A stretch of 64,000 bases of DNA from JARIHC01 sp035546975 (lineage in GTDB: Bacteria; Patescibacteriota; Saccharimonadia; Saccharimonadales; UBA4665). The notes below the pieces were generated by a model that had not been told where the DNA came from, searched no databases, and was given only the letters and a program-made list of their open reading frames with translations. The translations under genes and the position numbers were made by a program. The stretch covers positions 62,001 through 126,000 of the forward strand of contig DASZVS010000014.1 in the NCBI GenBank assembly GCA_035546975.1, in the 5' to 3' direction. Each line of letters opens with the position of its first letter. Positions within the stretch are counted from its first letter, which is position 1. Of this stretch, positions 23,422 to 31,991 are shown piece by piece.

Positions 23422-24375
23422 ATGCCCCGTATACCGCGGCAGCTTCGCCGCTTTTTGCCTTTTGTAATCAGCATAGCGCTGATTATTGTTCTTATTGGCT
23501 ATGCGCCATGGAACGATGTCGGCGATATCCTAGATGATCTCACCTTCACGTATTTACTGACGCTTTTCCTACTGAGCGTTGCCTACTATTCACTTAAAAC
23601 GGTGCGGTTTTGGTACTTGCTCAAGGCCATGGAGATTCATCAGCCCTTCCGGGTAGTGGCACTCAGCTATATCAGTGCCCAGCCTGTCAGCATACTGCCA
23701 GGCGGCGAATTGTATCGCTCACGCGAGCTGGAACGGCACACCGGCGTTCCCATAAAGCGTTCCGTCGCCCAGTTCACGATGCAAGGCCTGCTGGAAGGCG
23801 CTGCCATGGCCACGCTCGCGATCATCAGCGCGCTTTTTCTTGGTAAGCTTCGCATACCATTCATTTGCCTGGGAATACTGGTTATCCTGGGAATTGTGGC
23901 GATTTACAAAGGCGGAATTGCTAATGCCGGGCGCGTATTGAATAAGCTGCCGTTTGTGGAGGTGCACGACCAGACTCTTGAAAAACTCAGCCACCGCCAC
24001 CGCGAGGTTTTACGCTGGCGTTGGTTCTCCCTGTTGTACGGCATTTCCATCGTCGTTGAGATCGTGGGCAGCGCAATCGCGTACTTTTCGGTGGCAGCCG
24101 TTGGCGGGCACATCGGTATTCCGCAAGCTGTTCTGGCTTATGTCATCCCAATTATAATCGGCTTTGTCTCTTTGCTGCCTGCCGGGCTTGGTATCAGCGA
24201 ACAGAGCGCTATCGGCATCATGTTACTGTCTAACATTAAAATTGCCACCGCCGTAGCGGGCACGCTGTTGATGCGCGTAAGCATCGTGGGTACTGGCTTG
24301 GTGTATGGAGGCGTTGCGCTTTTATGGGGCCAGCGCCGGCTCAAACGCCTACAACCTGCCGGTAAAAAGGCTTAA
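23422..24375 (+). CDS. Flippase-like integral membrane protein (LPG synthase TM / UPF0104 family)
   Basis: 317 aa with seven to eight membrane helices. SVAYYSLKTVRFWYLLKAM, SYISAQPVSILPGGELYRSR and GFVSLLPAGLGISEQS match the lysylphosphatidylglycerol-synthase membrane domain family (UPF0104), whose members are lipid flippases or unknown transporters. No aminoacyl-transfer domain follows, so lysyl-PG synthesis is not implied. There is no clear SD; TGA TTAAAT ends 7 nt before the ATG. It lies 59 nt after tRNA-Trp. Confidence 0.82.
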   Translation: MPRIPRQLRRFLPFVISIALIIVLIGYAPWNDVGDILDDLTFTYLLTLFLLSVAYYSLKTVRFWYLLKAMEIHQPFRVVALSYISAQPVSILPGGELYRSRELERHTGVPIKRSVAQFTMQGLLEGAAMATLAIISALFLGKLRIPFICLGILVILGIVAIYKGGIANAGRVLNKLPFVEVHDQTLEKLSHRHREVLRWRWFSLLYGISIVVEIVGSAIAYFSVAAVGGHIGIPQAVLAYVIPIIIGFVSLLPAGLGISEQSAIGIMLLSNIKIATAVAGTLLMRVSIVGTGLVYGGVALLWGQRRLKRLQPAGKKA

Positions 24376-24454
24376 GTGACCGACTCCCGGACTTCAAAAA
24401 CAGGATAAAATCCGATTTTCTTACACTAACTATAAAAATAAAAATTCATAATGC

Positions 24455-24483
24455 TTGTGCTATAGAGACGTCAGCTCTATAAT
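24455..24483 (+). promoter_or_regulatory. Promoter of alpha-glucan gene cluster
   Basis: TTGTGC, a 17-nt spacer and a perfect TATAAT (24478-24483), with a leader of about 30 nt to the first gene. Confidence 0.7.
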
Positions 24484-24520
24484 GGAAGCAGTAAATAGAA
24501 CATAAATTAAAAAGAGGGTG

Positions 24521-25726
24521 ATGAAAATACTGATGCTTGGGTGGGAGTTGCCTCCCCACAATAGCGGCGGGCTGGGAATTGCATGTTACCAGCTCTGCAA
24601 GGCCCTATCTGAAAAAGACGTCGACATCGAATTCATTCTCCCGTACCAGGCAAATCACGACATTGATTTCATGGAGGTTACGGCCGCCAGCCCACTGGGC
24701 GTTACTGCTGTTTTGCCGGCTGGCGGCGCATATGACAGCCAGCGCTATATCAAAGTTGACGGCACCGAACAACAACTGTCTATCCATGACCAGCAGCGGG
24801 TATATGAACAGGCTGTCGCGCGCCTCGTAGAAGAAAAAGACATCGATATTATCCACGCGCACGACTGGCTTACGTTCCGGGCCGGCCTGCGCGCCAAGGA
24901 AAAGAAGGGTTGCCCCCTGATTTTGCACGTTCATTCGGTAGAATCCGACCGTGCCGGCAGCCAATATGGTAATCCACTCGTCAAAGAAGTAGAAGGTATG
25001 GCAATGCATATGGCTGATCAGGTTGTGGCCGTCAGCCAGCACACTAAAAACAGCATCGTCCGGGATTATGGCATCCCGGCAGACAAGATTACGGTCATTC
25101 ATAACAGCATTAATCCTTGGGAACTCGTTCCGCTCGACCCGGATAATGCTTACCGATATTTGGAGCTTATGAAGCAATTCGGATACAAAGTTGTCGTAAA
25201 TGTAGGACGCCTAACGGTTCAAAAGGGGCTGCCAAATCTGCTCCGGGCCGCCCAGGCAGTTATTGCCAAGGAACCTAAAACGCTTTTCCTTATCGTGGGT
25301 AGCGGTGAGCAGTATCATGAGCTCATTGAGCTTTCTGCTGAGCTAGGAATCGGCCAGAATGTACTTTTCACCAATTTCCAGCGGGGCAAACGCTGGCGCG
25401 ATGCTTTTGCGATAGGCGATTTATTCGTTATGCCCTCAATATCTGAGCCATTCGGTTTGACGCCGCTCGAAGCCGTTGGCTACGGCACGCCGTCTCTTAT
25501 CAGCAAACAATCAGGCGTCAGCGAAGTTATGCGCAACTGCCTAAAGGTCGACTTTTGGGATATCGACGAAATGGCCAACCAAATAGTTGCAGTTACCAGA
25601 TCACAGGACCTGCACGACGAACTGCTTAAAAATGCCGACGAAGAATACAAAAAGCTTTCCTGGAGCAACGTGAGCGATAGAATATTCGAGCTGTATGAGA
25701 TACACCAGCGGAGGGCGTTGGCGTGA
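24521..25726 (+). CDS. Family 4-type glycosyltransferase (glycogen/alpha-glucan synthase-like)
   Basis: 401 aa from ATG 24521 (a GTG lies directly before it). GT-B fold: the N-terminal loop GWELPPHNSGGLGIA is like the nucleotide-sugar/acceptor loop of glycogen synthases, and the C-terminal domain has VNVGRLTVQKGLPNLL and the donor-site motif SISEPFGLTPLEAVGYGTP. It probably transfers glucose from ADP- or UDP-glucose to an alpha-glucan. Its last 4 nt overlap the GH57 gene, and the three-gene run (GT, GH57, GH15) indicates synthesis and trimming of a storage glucan. Confidence 0.85.
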   Translation: MKILMLGWELPPHNSGGLGIACYQLCKALSEKDVDIEFILPYQANHDIDFMEVTAASPLGVTAVLPAGGAYDSQRYIKVDGTEQQLSIHDQQRVYEQAVARLVEEKDIDIIHAHDWLTFRAGLRAKEKKGCPLILHVHSVESDRAGSQYGNPLVKEVEGMAMHMADQVVAVSQHTKNSIVRDYGIPADKITVIHNSINPWELVPLDPDNAYRYLELMKQFGYKVVVNVGRLTVQKGLPNLLRAAQAVIAKEPKTLFLIVGSGEQYHELIELSAELGIGQNVLFTNFQRGKRWRDAFAIGDLFVMPSISEPFGLTPLEAVGYGTPSLISKQSGVSEVMRNCLKVDFWDIDEMANQIVAVTRSQDLHDELLKNADEEYKKLSWSNVSDRIFELYEIHQRRALA

Positions 25727-26931
25727 GCAAAGCAATCACCCTATACCTTCACGTCCACCAGCCGTACCGCGTACGCCATTACACGGTCTTTGACAGCGGC
25801 GTCAATCACAATTATTTTGATGCGCCGTATGATGACCGGGCCAGCAACGAAAGAATCATGAAAAAAGTCGCTGAAAAATCCTATTTACCGACAAATGCCA
25901 GGCTTTTACAGCTGCTCCGCGATAATCCCGGTTTCAAGCTGAGCCTATCCATGTCGGGGGTTGCCATAGAACAGATGGAACGGTGGGCACCGGATGCCTT
26001 GCGTTCATTCCAAGAACTTGTCGGCACCGGGCAAGTTGAAATTGTCGGTGAAACATATCATCATAGCTTGGCCTTTTTCTATTCTCGGCCGGAATTTGAA
26101 ATCCAGGTGGATATGCACCGCCGAAAAATAGAAGAAGTATTCGGCCAAACGCCGCGCGTTTTCCGGAATACCGAGCTGGCCTACAATAACGACCTTGCCC
26201 AATGGGCCGATTATATGGGATACAAAGGCATTATTACCGAAGGATGGGATCCTGTACTAGAGTGGCGAAGCCCGAATTACGTATACCGGCCGGTTAATAC
26301 CGGAAATATCCGCTTGCTCATGAAAAATTATAAGCTGAGCGACGACATAGCTTTCCGTTTCGGCGATCACGATTGGAAAGAATGGCCGCTCACTGCCGAT
26401 AAATTTGCGCATTGGATGAGTGAAGATACGGACGCTACTAATTTCGACCTCTTTATGGATTATGAGACCTTCGGCGAGCACCAGTGGGAAGAATCGGGCG
26501 TTTTTGATTTCTTAGGCGCCCTGCCTGGCGAGTGGCTCAAGACGCCCGGCAATACGTTTATGACTATCAGCGAGACTATTGATGCTTTTGAGCCTGTCGG
26601 TGAAATAGACATCCCCCACATTGTTACATGGGCCGATACCGAGCGCGACCTTTCGGCATGGGTAGGCAATCCGATGCAAGATTCATCAATTAAAGCACTC
26701 TATGGGCTCCAGGAAAAAATTATCGGCACCGGAGATCTTGCCCTCATAGAAGATTGGCGGCGACTGCAGACTTCCGACCATTTCTACTATATGTGCACGA
26801 AATGGTTCAACGACGGTGATATCCATGCCTATTTCAGCCCGTACGAAACCCCATATGAGGCCTATATCAACTTCTCGAATGCATATCGCGATTTGCAGGC
26901 ACGGCTCGCGGAGAAAGGCGTGGCAGTTTAA
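25723..26931 (+). CDS. Glycoside hydrolase family 57 (alpha-amylase-like)
   Basis: 402 aa. GH57 motif 1 HVHQPY (10-15), the nucleophile region RNTELAYNN with E151, and the acid/base region LFMDYETFGEHQW with D246 are in order. GH57 enzymes cleave or transfer alpha-1,4 or alpha-1,6 glucan chains (amylase, branching enzyme, amylopullulanase). At about 400 aa it is closest in size to the short bacterial alpha-amylase subgroup. There is no signal peptide, so it acts in the cytoplasm. GTG start, overlapping the glycosyltransferase stop. Confidence 0.92.
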   Translation: MSKAITLYLHVHQPYRVRHYTVFDSGVNHNYFDAPYDDRASNERIMKKVAEKSYLPTNARLLQLLRDNPGFKLSLSMSGVAIEQMERWAPDALRSFQELVGTGQVEIVGETYHHSLAFFYSRPEFEIQVDMHRRKIEEVFGQTPRVFRNTELAYNNDLAQWADYMGYKGIITEGWDPVLEWRSPNYVYRPVNTGNIRLLMKNYKLSDDIAFRFGDHDWKEWPLTADKFAHWMSEDTDATNFDLFMDYETFGEHQWEESGVFDFLGALPGEWLKTPGNTFMTISETIDAFEPVGEIDIPHIVTWADTERDLSAWVGNPMQDSSIKALYGLQEKIIGTGDLALIEDWRRLQTSDHFYYMCTKWFNDGDIHAYFSPYETPYEAYINFSNAYRDLQARLAEKGVAV

Positions 26932-26932
26932 T

Positions 26933-28879
26933 ATGGGCCGGCCGGTAGTCCTCAGTAATGGGCAGCTCTTCGTCGGGCTCGATGAAAACGGGCTGGTGCA
27001 CGATTTTTACTATCCGTATGTCGGGCTTGAAAATCTGACAAACGCCCGTTCTTCCCAGCACAAAATCGGCGTATGGGTCGACAACCAGTTCAAATGGACC
27101 GATGATGGCAGCTGGGAAGTACTCGTCGAATACGAAGATGACGCCATGGTTAGCCAAATTAAGCTCCACTCTGCCGAACTTGCTATTGCTCTGGAGCTAC
27201 ACGATTACATAGACATTGAAACAAACTCTTTTATCAGGCATATTACAATTACGAACGAACGGCCGGAAAGCCGCGACGTACGGCTCTTTATGCACCAGGT
27301 GTTCCAGATTTCTCGGGCAGGCCGCGCAGACACGGCCTTGTATGTGCCAGATGCCAATTATGTATTGGATTACAAAGGCCGCTATTCCCTGCTCATCGGT
27401 GGCAAATTTGCCGATGGCCAGGTATTTGACCAGTTTGCTGTCGGCAACTACGGAATTGAAGGCAAAGCCGGCACTTTTCTGGATGCCGAAGACGGCGAAC
27501 TTTCGAACAACCCGGTGGAACACGGCGGTGTTGATAGTGTAATCCGGTTCCGCGTGCAGCTCGAAGGCAATGAATCGACAGAACTTGATTACTGGATCGT
27601 TGCGGCCAACAACCAAAACGATGCTGAGCGCATTCACAACCATTTCAACGAAATCGCCATGGCCAACCGGCTTAGGTACGTCCGGCAGCATTGGCGGGCA
27701 TGGCTTGGCGGTGGCACGGTAGAAATCCCAGCATTCCATCGGAAAGAGCTGGAACGCAGCCTGCTCATTATCAAAGCGCACTGCGATGAGCGCGGCTCTG
27801 TCCTTGCAAGCGGGGATTCGAGTACTTATAACTACGGCCGTGATTACTATTGCTATTGTTGGCCGCGCGATGCAGTGTATGCCCTTTGGCCGCTCATTAG
27901 ACTCGGCCACGTCGAAGAAACCAAGCAATTCCTCGAATTTGCCCGCGATACTATGCACCCCGACGGCTATCTAATGCATAAATACCAGCCTGACCGTTCT
28001 ATCGGCAGCACCTGGCATCCGCTCATCCATGGCCGCCACAAAGAACTAGCAATTCAAGAAGATGAAACTGCCGGCGTTATATATATGATCGGCGAATATT
28101 ACGAGGCCAGTCAGGATCGTACCGCAGTCGAAAACTTATATCGTACATTTGTCGTGCCATGCGCTGGCTTCATGACCCGGTTTATCGACGAACAAACCGG
28201 CCTCCCCCATGCCAGCTATGACCTATGGGAAGAAAAATTCCTTACTACTACTTACACGGTATGCACCGTCATTGCCGCCCTTGAAACCGCCGCTAAGCTA
28301 GCCGACGTGGTTGATCAGCCCGATGATGCCGTCAAATGGCGGCATGCCGCCGAAGGCATACGAGCAAATCTTGATAAGCTATATCACCGCGACGGTTATT
28401 TCGTGAAGGGTTTCTTGCTGCAAGAAGATGGCGAGCTCCGATATGATGAGACGCTCGATATTTCCAATCTGTACGGACCGTATATGTACGCCCGCTTGCC
28501 GCTCAATGATCCCCGTCTTATAAGTACCGCCCAGCAAATCGAACAACGGCTACTCAATAATTCGCCAAGCGGCGGCGTAATACGATACGAGCACGACAAT
28601 TTCTTCCTGTCAAAGCGGCAATATAAAGGAAACCCCTGGATAGTAGCCACGCTTTGGCTCGCCCAGTACTATAGCGGTACCGGCCGCCCTGATGACGCGA
28701 AGAACCTATTAGATTGGGCTATTGCCCGCGGGCTGCCAAGCGGCGCGCTCAGCGAGCAATTCGACCCGGAAAATGCTACACCACTCGGCGTTACGCCGCT
28801 GGTTTGGAGCCATGCCGAGCTCGTAAATACTATCCTTGATCTATCAAAAACAGCGCCACCGCCACAACCACAAGCTTAA
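26933..28879 (+). CDS. Glycoside hydrolase family 15 (glucoamylase-like)
   Basis: 648 aa from ATG 26933, which follows the GH57 stop by one base; an earlier frame overlaps GH57 and is rejected. The N-terminal super-beta-sandwich (about 1-260) is followed by an (alpha/alpha)6 barrel with YCWPRDAVYALW (308-319), the general-acid region YDLWEEK (E433/E434) and the base region ALSEQFDPE near the C-terminus. It releases glucose from alpha-glucan ends. No signal peptide, so it is intracellular, as expected for storage-glucan use. Confidence 0.93.
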   Translation: MGRPVVLSNGQLFVGLDENGLVHDFYYPYVGLENLTNARSSQHKIGVWVDNQFKWTDDGSWEVLVEYEDDAMVSQIKLHSAELAIALELHDYIDIETNSFIRHITITNERPESRDVRLFMHQVFQISRAGRADTALYVPDANYVLDYKGRYSLLIGGKFADGQVFDQFAVGNYGIEGKAGTFLDAEDGELSNNPVEHGGVDSVIRFRVQLEGNESTELDYWIVAANNQNDAERIHNHFNEIAMANRLRYVRQHWRAWLGGGTVEIPAFHRKELERSLLIIKAHCDERGSVLASGDSSTYNYGRDYYCYCWPRDAVYALWPLIRLGHVEETKQFLEFARDTMHPDGYLMHKYQPDRSIGSTWHPLIHGRHKELAIQEDETAGVIYMIGEYYEASQDRTAVENLYRTFVVPCAGFMTRFIDEQTGLPHASYDLWEEKFLTTTYTVCTVIAALETAAKLADVVDQPDDAVKWRHAAEGIRANLDKLYHRDGYFVKGFLLQEDGELRYDETLDISNLYGPYMYARLPLNDPRLISTAQQIEQRLLNNSPSGGVIRYEHDNFFLSKRQYKGNPWIVATLWLAQYYSGTGRPDDAKNLLDWAIARGLPSGALSEQFDPENATPLGVTPLVWSHAELVNTILDLSKTAPPPQPQA

Positions 28880-28913
28880 AGTTTAATTACTAGAGAGTGA
28901 GCCTGCGCCCAGA

Positions 28914-29111
28914 TTAGCGCTTAGGAGCTTCGTTGCGGCCGAGATTTTTCTTCGTCTCGGTAAAGGTAACGTGCCTGCGCAGCTTTGGGCTATACTTGCG
29001 AAGCGAGAGTTTATCAGGCGTGTTCATCGTATTTTTGGTCGTGTAATACAAACGCTCACCGCTTTCTTCAGAAACGAGACCGATGATTTTACGCTTATCG
29101 CCTTTTGCCAT
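28914..29111 (-). CDS. rpmG: 50S ribosomal protein bL33, Cys-free form
   Basis: 65 aa. The L33 core GERLYYTTKNTMNTPDKLSLRKYSP is clear. The two CxxC pairs of the zinc-binding paralogue are absent. It stands alone between the glucan cluster and a tRNA region, which is unusual but common for rpmG. Confidence 0.93.
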   Translation of the reverse strand: MAKGDKRKIIGLVSEESGERLYYTTKNTMNTPDKLSLRKYSPKLRRHVTFTETKKNLGRNEAPKR

Positions 29112-29181
29112 GAACTATTCTACCTTTTCTAAAATTATTACCCTTATAGTAACAGATACGAAACAGATTGTAAAACTTAAA

Positions 29182-29571
29182 CTAGCCCTTCCACGGATCC
29201 ACCATAGGCCCTACATATATCCTAGGGCCGCCAAATTGGTCTGCTGTTATGTCCACCATAGCAATGTCACCAAGTAGAACTGTATGTGGGTAGGATTTAT
29301 AATAAATATGCTCAGGTTGCCCATACCCAACATCCACCTCTTTGCTCAAGAAGGCCGAAGCAAGACCGCAGCACCCTAAAGGAAAAGATGTATTTGCCAA
29401 ATCAAGAAATTTGCCCCTGTCCCAGTGGCGTGCATCCGGTACCCAACTACAGTATCTCGCCCACACTACTTCAGGGTCAAAAGACCGTTGCTCAAAGCCT
29501 TCTCGAACTTCTTTCGCAACTCTATAAACCTCTTTGATGTTGGGCGGCACAATCTTAAAAGCTTCAGTCAT
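29182..29571 (-). CDS. Hypothetical transglutaminase-like Cys-His-Asp protein
   Basis: 129 aa. LGCCGLAS (about 66-73), PHTVLL (His) and VDITADQFGG (Asp) occur in the order and spacing of a transglutaminase/papain-like triad. Many bacterial proteins with an HxW-type strand followed by IDxTxxQF belong to that fold. The substrate is unknown. The ATG lies 5 nt after the CCA end of tRNA-Thr on the same strand, with no SD, so tRNA processing would yield a nearly leaderless mRNA. Confidence 0.6.
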   Translation of the reverse strand: MTEAFKIVPPNIKEVYRVAKEVREGFEQRSFDPEVVWARYCSWVPDARHWDRGKFLDLANTSFPLGCCGLASAFLSKEVDVGYGQPEHIYYKSYPHTVLLGDIAMVDITADQFGGPRIYVGPMVDPWKG

Positions 29572-29576
29572 AAATG

Positions 29577-29653
29577 TGGAGCCACCTGTCGGATTCGAAC
29601 CGACGACCTACTGTTTACAAAACAGCCGCTCTAACCAACTGAGCTAAGGTGGC
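29577..29653 (-). tRNA. tRNA-Thr (TGT)
   Basis: Acceptor GCCACCT/AGGTGGC, D-arm AGCTCAGTTGGTTAGAGC, anticodon loop TTTGTAA (anticodon TGT), T-arm GTCGG-TTCGAAT-CCGAC, discriminator T and encoded CCA. Confidence 0.96.
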
Positions 29654-29716
29654 ACGTTTACAGACGTAAAGTGTAGCAAAAACAGGGATAATTTGCTACT
29701 ATTGTCTGGTATTTAG

Positions 29717-29791
<75 letters not shown>

Positions 29792-29834
29792 CGATCCATC
29801 CAGCAAGATGAGATAGGCAGATAAAGAACGATGC

Positions 29835-29919
29835 GCAGGGTTACTCAAGCGGTCAACGAGGTCAGACTGTAAATCTGATGGCTTAGCCTTCGAAGGTTCG
29901 AATCCTTCACCCTGCACCA
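29835..29919 (+). tRNA. tRNA-Tyr (GTA)
   Basis: Class II tRNA with acceptor GCAGGGT/ACCCTGC, anticodon arm TCAGA-CTGTAAA-TCTGA (anticodon GTA), a long variable arm (TGGCTTAGCCTTC region), T-arm GAAGG-TTCGAAT-CCTTC and encoded CCA. Confidence 0.96.
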
Positions 29920-29930
29920 CTTATCGCCTT

Positions 29931-30614
29931 ATGCCTACAACGCCAAATAGTATCACCGGACTATGGGGACCCAGTGAGCGACCTCATTACATTGTCGACT
30001 GGGATAGTACGTTCTGCAAAAAAGAAACCTTGGATTTCCTTGCAGAGCTCGTTCTTGACGCAAAAGCTCTCGAAGCTTTCCAGGCCTTCACCGACCAGGG
30101 TATGGATGGCAACTTATCGTTCTCAGACTCATTAACCCAGCGGTTTGCAATGCTGCGCGTACACCACGAACAAGTTCTTGAAGCCGGCGAACAACTTGCC
30201 GGCCATCTAGACCCTACGGCGGTGGCCCGTCGCAGTTGCATCGAAAAAAACCAAGACCGCATCCACGTAGTTTCGGGAGGTTTTGAAGAGCTCATACTAC
30301 CCTCTTCATCCCGGATCGGCATTCGTTCGGGTCACGTACACGCAAACCGGTTCGTATATGATGATGACGGGTACGTGGAAGGCGCGGATCCGGGCCGCTT
30401 AACATGCCGGGATGGCGGCAAGGCGGCACAAGTTGAAGCATTAGAACTGGAGGGCTTAAAAGTAGTGATTGGTGATGGCTATAACGACTACCTCATCAAA
30501 GCTCTTGGTTGCGCTGAAATTTTCATCGCTTACACTCGCCACCAGGCCCGCCAAAACGTTATACCGTTAGCCGACGCCGTAACCGATAGCTTCATCGAGC
30601 CATTACTCACATAA
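29931..30614 (+). CDS. HAD-superfamily phosphatase (SerB/MtnX-like)
   Basis: 227 aa. HAD motif I VDWDST (DxDST, near 22-27), motif II VSGGFEELILP, a Lys in DGGKAAQ, and motif IV GDGYND. This is the phosphoserine-phosphatase subgroup; serine phosphate, a nucleotide or another phosphorylated metabolite is possible. No SD: the ATG is 11 nt after the 3' end of tRNA-Tyr, so it is probably cotranscribed with tRNA-Thr-tRNA-Tyr and released by tRNA processing. Convergent with the SanA-like gene (they abut). Confidence 0.85.
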   Translation: MPTTPNSITGLWGPSERPHYIVDWDSTFCKKETLDFLAELVLDAKALEAFQAFTDQGMDGNLSFSDSLTQRFAMLRVHHEQVLEAGEQLAGHLDPTAVARRSCIEKNQDRIHVVSGGFEELILPSSSRIGIRSGHVHANRFVYDDDGYVEGADPGRLTCRDGGKAAQVEALELEGLKVVIGDGYNDYLIKALGCAEIFIAYTRHQARQNVIPLADAVTDSFIEPLLT

Positions 30615-31298
30615 CTATCGTATCGGCAGCGGCGGGCCCAGAACTGTAGGCCGGGGCTTAAATATGAGCTGAAACACCATTTTGTCCGTAGATAAAAATT
30701 CCCGCAGGATGTAGTTTACCGTGAAGTCACGTTCCGTATGCGTAGCCGCGACCCCTATATTTTGGATGCCCAGCCCCTTGCAAGTAACCATAGCCCGCGG
30801 CAAATGGTACTCCTGTGAAACTAGCGTCGCATTCGTGACCCCGAATATATGCCTGGCCCGGTAACAACTATCATACGTATTGTAGCCAGCATAATCTTCA
30901 ACAACCGCCGACGCCGGCACGCCGAGTTTTTCAGCGTACTTTTTCATGACAGTCGGCTCATCATGCCCGCGCGTACTGTTATCACCGCTCATTAAAATAA
31001 TCCTCACCCTCCCCGCTTTATAAAGCGCGGCAGAAGTTGCAATACGGCTACTCAAATACGGTGTTGGCTGGCCGTTTGATAATATGCCTGCGCCAAACAC
31101 GATAGCCACTTTATGATAAGGAATCATGTTCGCAGGCTGGCTGAGCAGATCATAGCGCTGGTTTCGCGTACTCAAAAAAGTGTAAACCAGCGGAGCAACC
31201 ACCAAGACTATCACGATACATACAATTATCGTTACTGCCAGCCAGTACTTGGATAGCCACGTTCGAGCCCGGTGCCGAGTTTTTTCTGCCATTAGCAT
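30615..31298 (-). CDS. SanA/YdcF-like DUF218 membrane protein
   Basis: 227 aa. One N-terminal membrane helix (about 20-42), then the DUF218 domain outside: AIVFGAGILSNGQPTPYLSSR, RIILMSGDNS, the acidic DEPTVMKKYAEKLGVP, and SQEYHLPRA. The family is linked to cell-envelope integrity and vancomycin resistance at high temperature in E. coli (SanA). TATAAT ends 8 nt before ATG 31298, inside the end of the TPR gene region, with no SD. Confidence 0.85.
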   Translation of the reverse strand: MLMAEKTRHRARTWLSKYWLAVTIIVCIVIVLVVAPLVYTFLSTRNQRYDLLSQPANMIPYHKVAIVFGAGILSNGQPTPYLSSRIATSAALYKAGRVRIILMSGDNSTRGHDEPTVMKKYAEKLGVPASAVVEDYAGYNTYDSCYRARHIFGVTNATLVSQEYHLPRAMVTCKGLGIQNIGVAATHTERDFTVNYILREFLSTDKMVFQLIFKPRPTVLGPPLPIR

Positions 31299-31306
31299 GG
31301 AGTTTA

Positions 31307-31312
31307 ATTATA
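31307..31312 (-). promoter_or_regulatory. -10 box of leaderless SanA-like gene
   Basis: TATAAT on the minus strand ends 8 nt before ATG 31298. No SD and no clear -35. Confidence 0.5.
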
Positions 31313-31963
31313 TTACACTACGACGCGGCGAAGACGGCGGATACGGCGGCGTTTGGCGGGCGGCGCCAGTTTCTTCAAACGGTCCGCCACAAGGTCAGCC
31401 TCTTCGGCCATACCATGGTCGGCATAGGCCTTATGAAGCAACGTGAACGTTTCCCTGTTTGGCTCGAGTTCAGCTGCTTTTTCAAGTTCTTGAAACATTA
31501 GCTTGTCGTTGCCAAGCTTTTCCTGGACTTTGGCATACGCGACATGCCGGGCGGCAAGGTTATCTTCCAGTTTTAAGGCTTGCTCGAAAGCCACTGCGGC
31601 TTTTTCATAATTCTCTGTTTCATAGTAGATGAGGCCTAGGTTGTGCAAACTGGAGGGCGTGGCTTCGATACTTGAAGCGATTTCAAAACAATCTATGGCA
31701 TCACGATATTCTTTCTGCTTGGCATAAAGGATACCGAGCCGGTTATAAGCGGCAGCATTCTTCTCGTCGATCTTAAGAATTGTCAAAAGCGCCTTTTCGG
31801 CACGTAAAAAGCGGTTCTCGCGCATGCCCTGGTGGGCTATATCCCAAAGTTTACCCAAACGGTCGCCGACGCGCCGGGAAACGTTTGCAAATTCATCATC
31901 ATGAACGGTGGCGTTCTGATAAGCCAAGCCTGCGAATACCGCGATGATTAAAAGTTCGTACAT
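31313..31963 (-). CDS. Tetratricopeptide-repeat protein with N-terminal membrane anchor
   Basis: 216 aa. A hydrophobic N-terminus (YELLIIAVFAGLAY) is followed by four to five TPR units (for example AAAYNRLGILYAKQKEYRDA, SLHNLGLIYYETENYEKAAV) and a very basic C-terminal tail (KRRRIRRLRR). It likely scaffolds proteins at the membrane. The partner is unknown. It lies 28 nt downstream of the holB-like gene. Confidence 0.8.
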   Translation of the reverse strand: MYELLIIAVFAGLAYQNATVHDDEFANVSRRVGDRLGKLWDIAHQGMRENRFLRAEKALLTILKIDEKNAAAYNRLGILYAKQKEYRDAIDCFEIASSIEATPSSLHNLGLIYYETENYEKAAVAFEQALKLEDNLAARHVAYAKVQEKLGNDKLMFQELEKAAELEPNRETFTLLHKAYADHGMAEEADLVADRLKKLAPPAKRRRIRRLRRVVV

Positions 31964-31991
31964 ATGCTTGTTTTAGACTACGCTATCTCTG

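Noticed and set aside
26816..26932. Longer N-terminus of the GH15 gene
   Set aside because: It overlaps the GH57 coding end in another frame; ATG 26933 gives the normal family start and 1-nt operon spacing.
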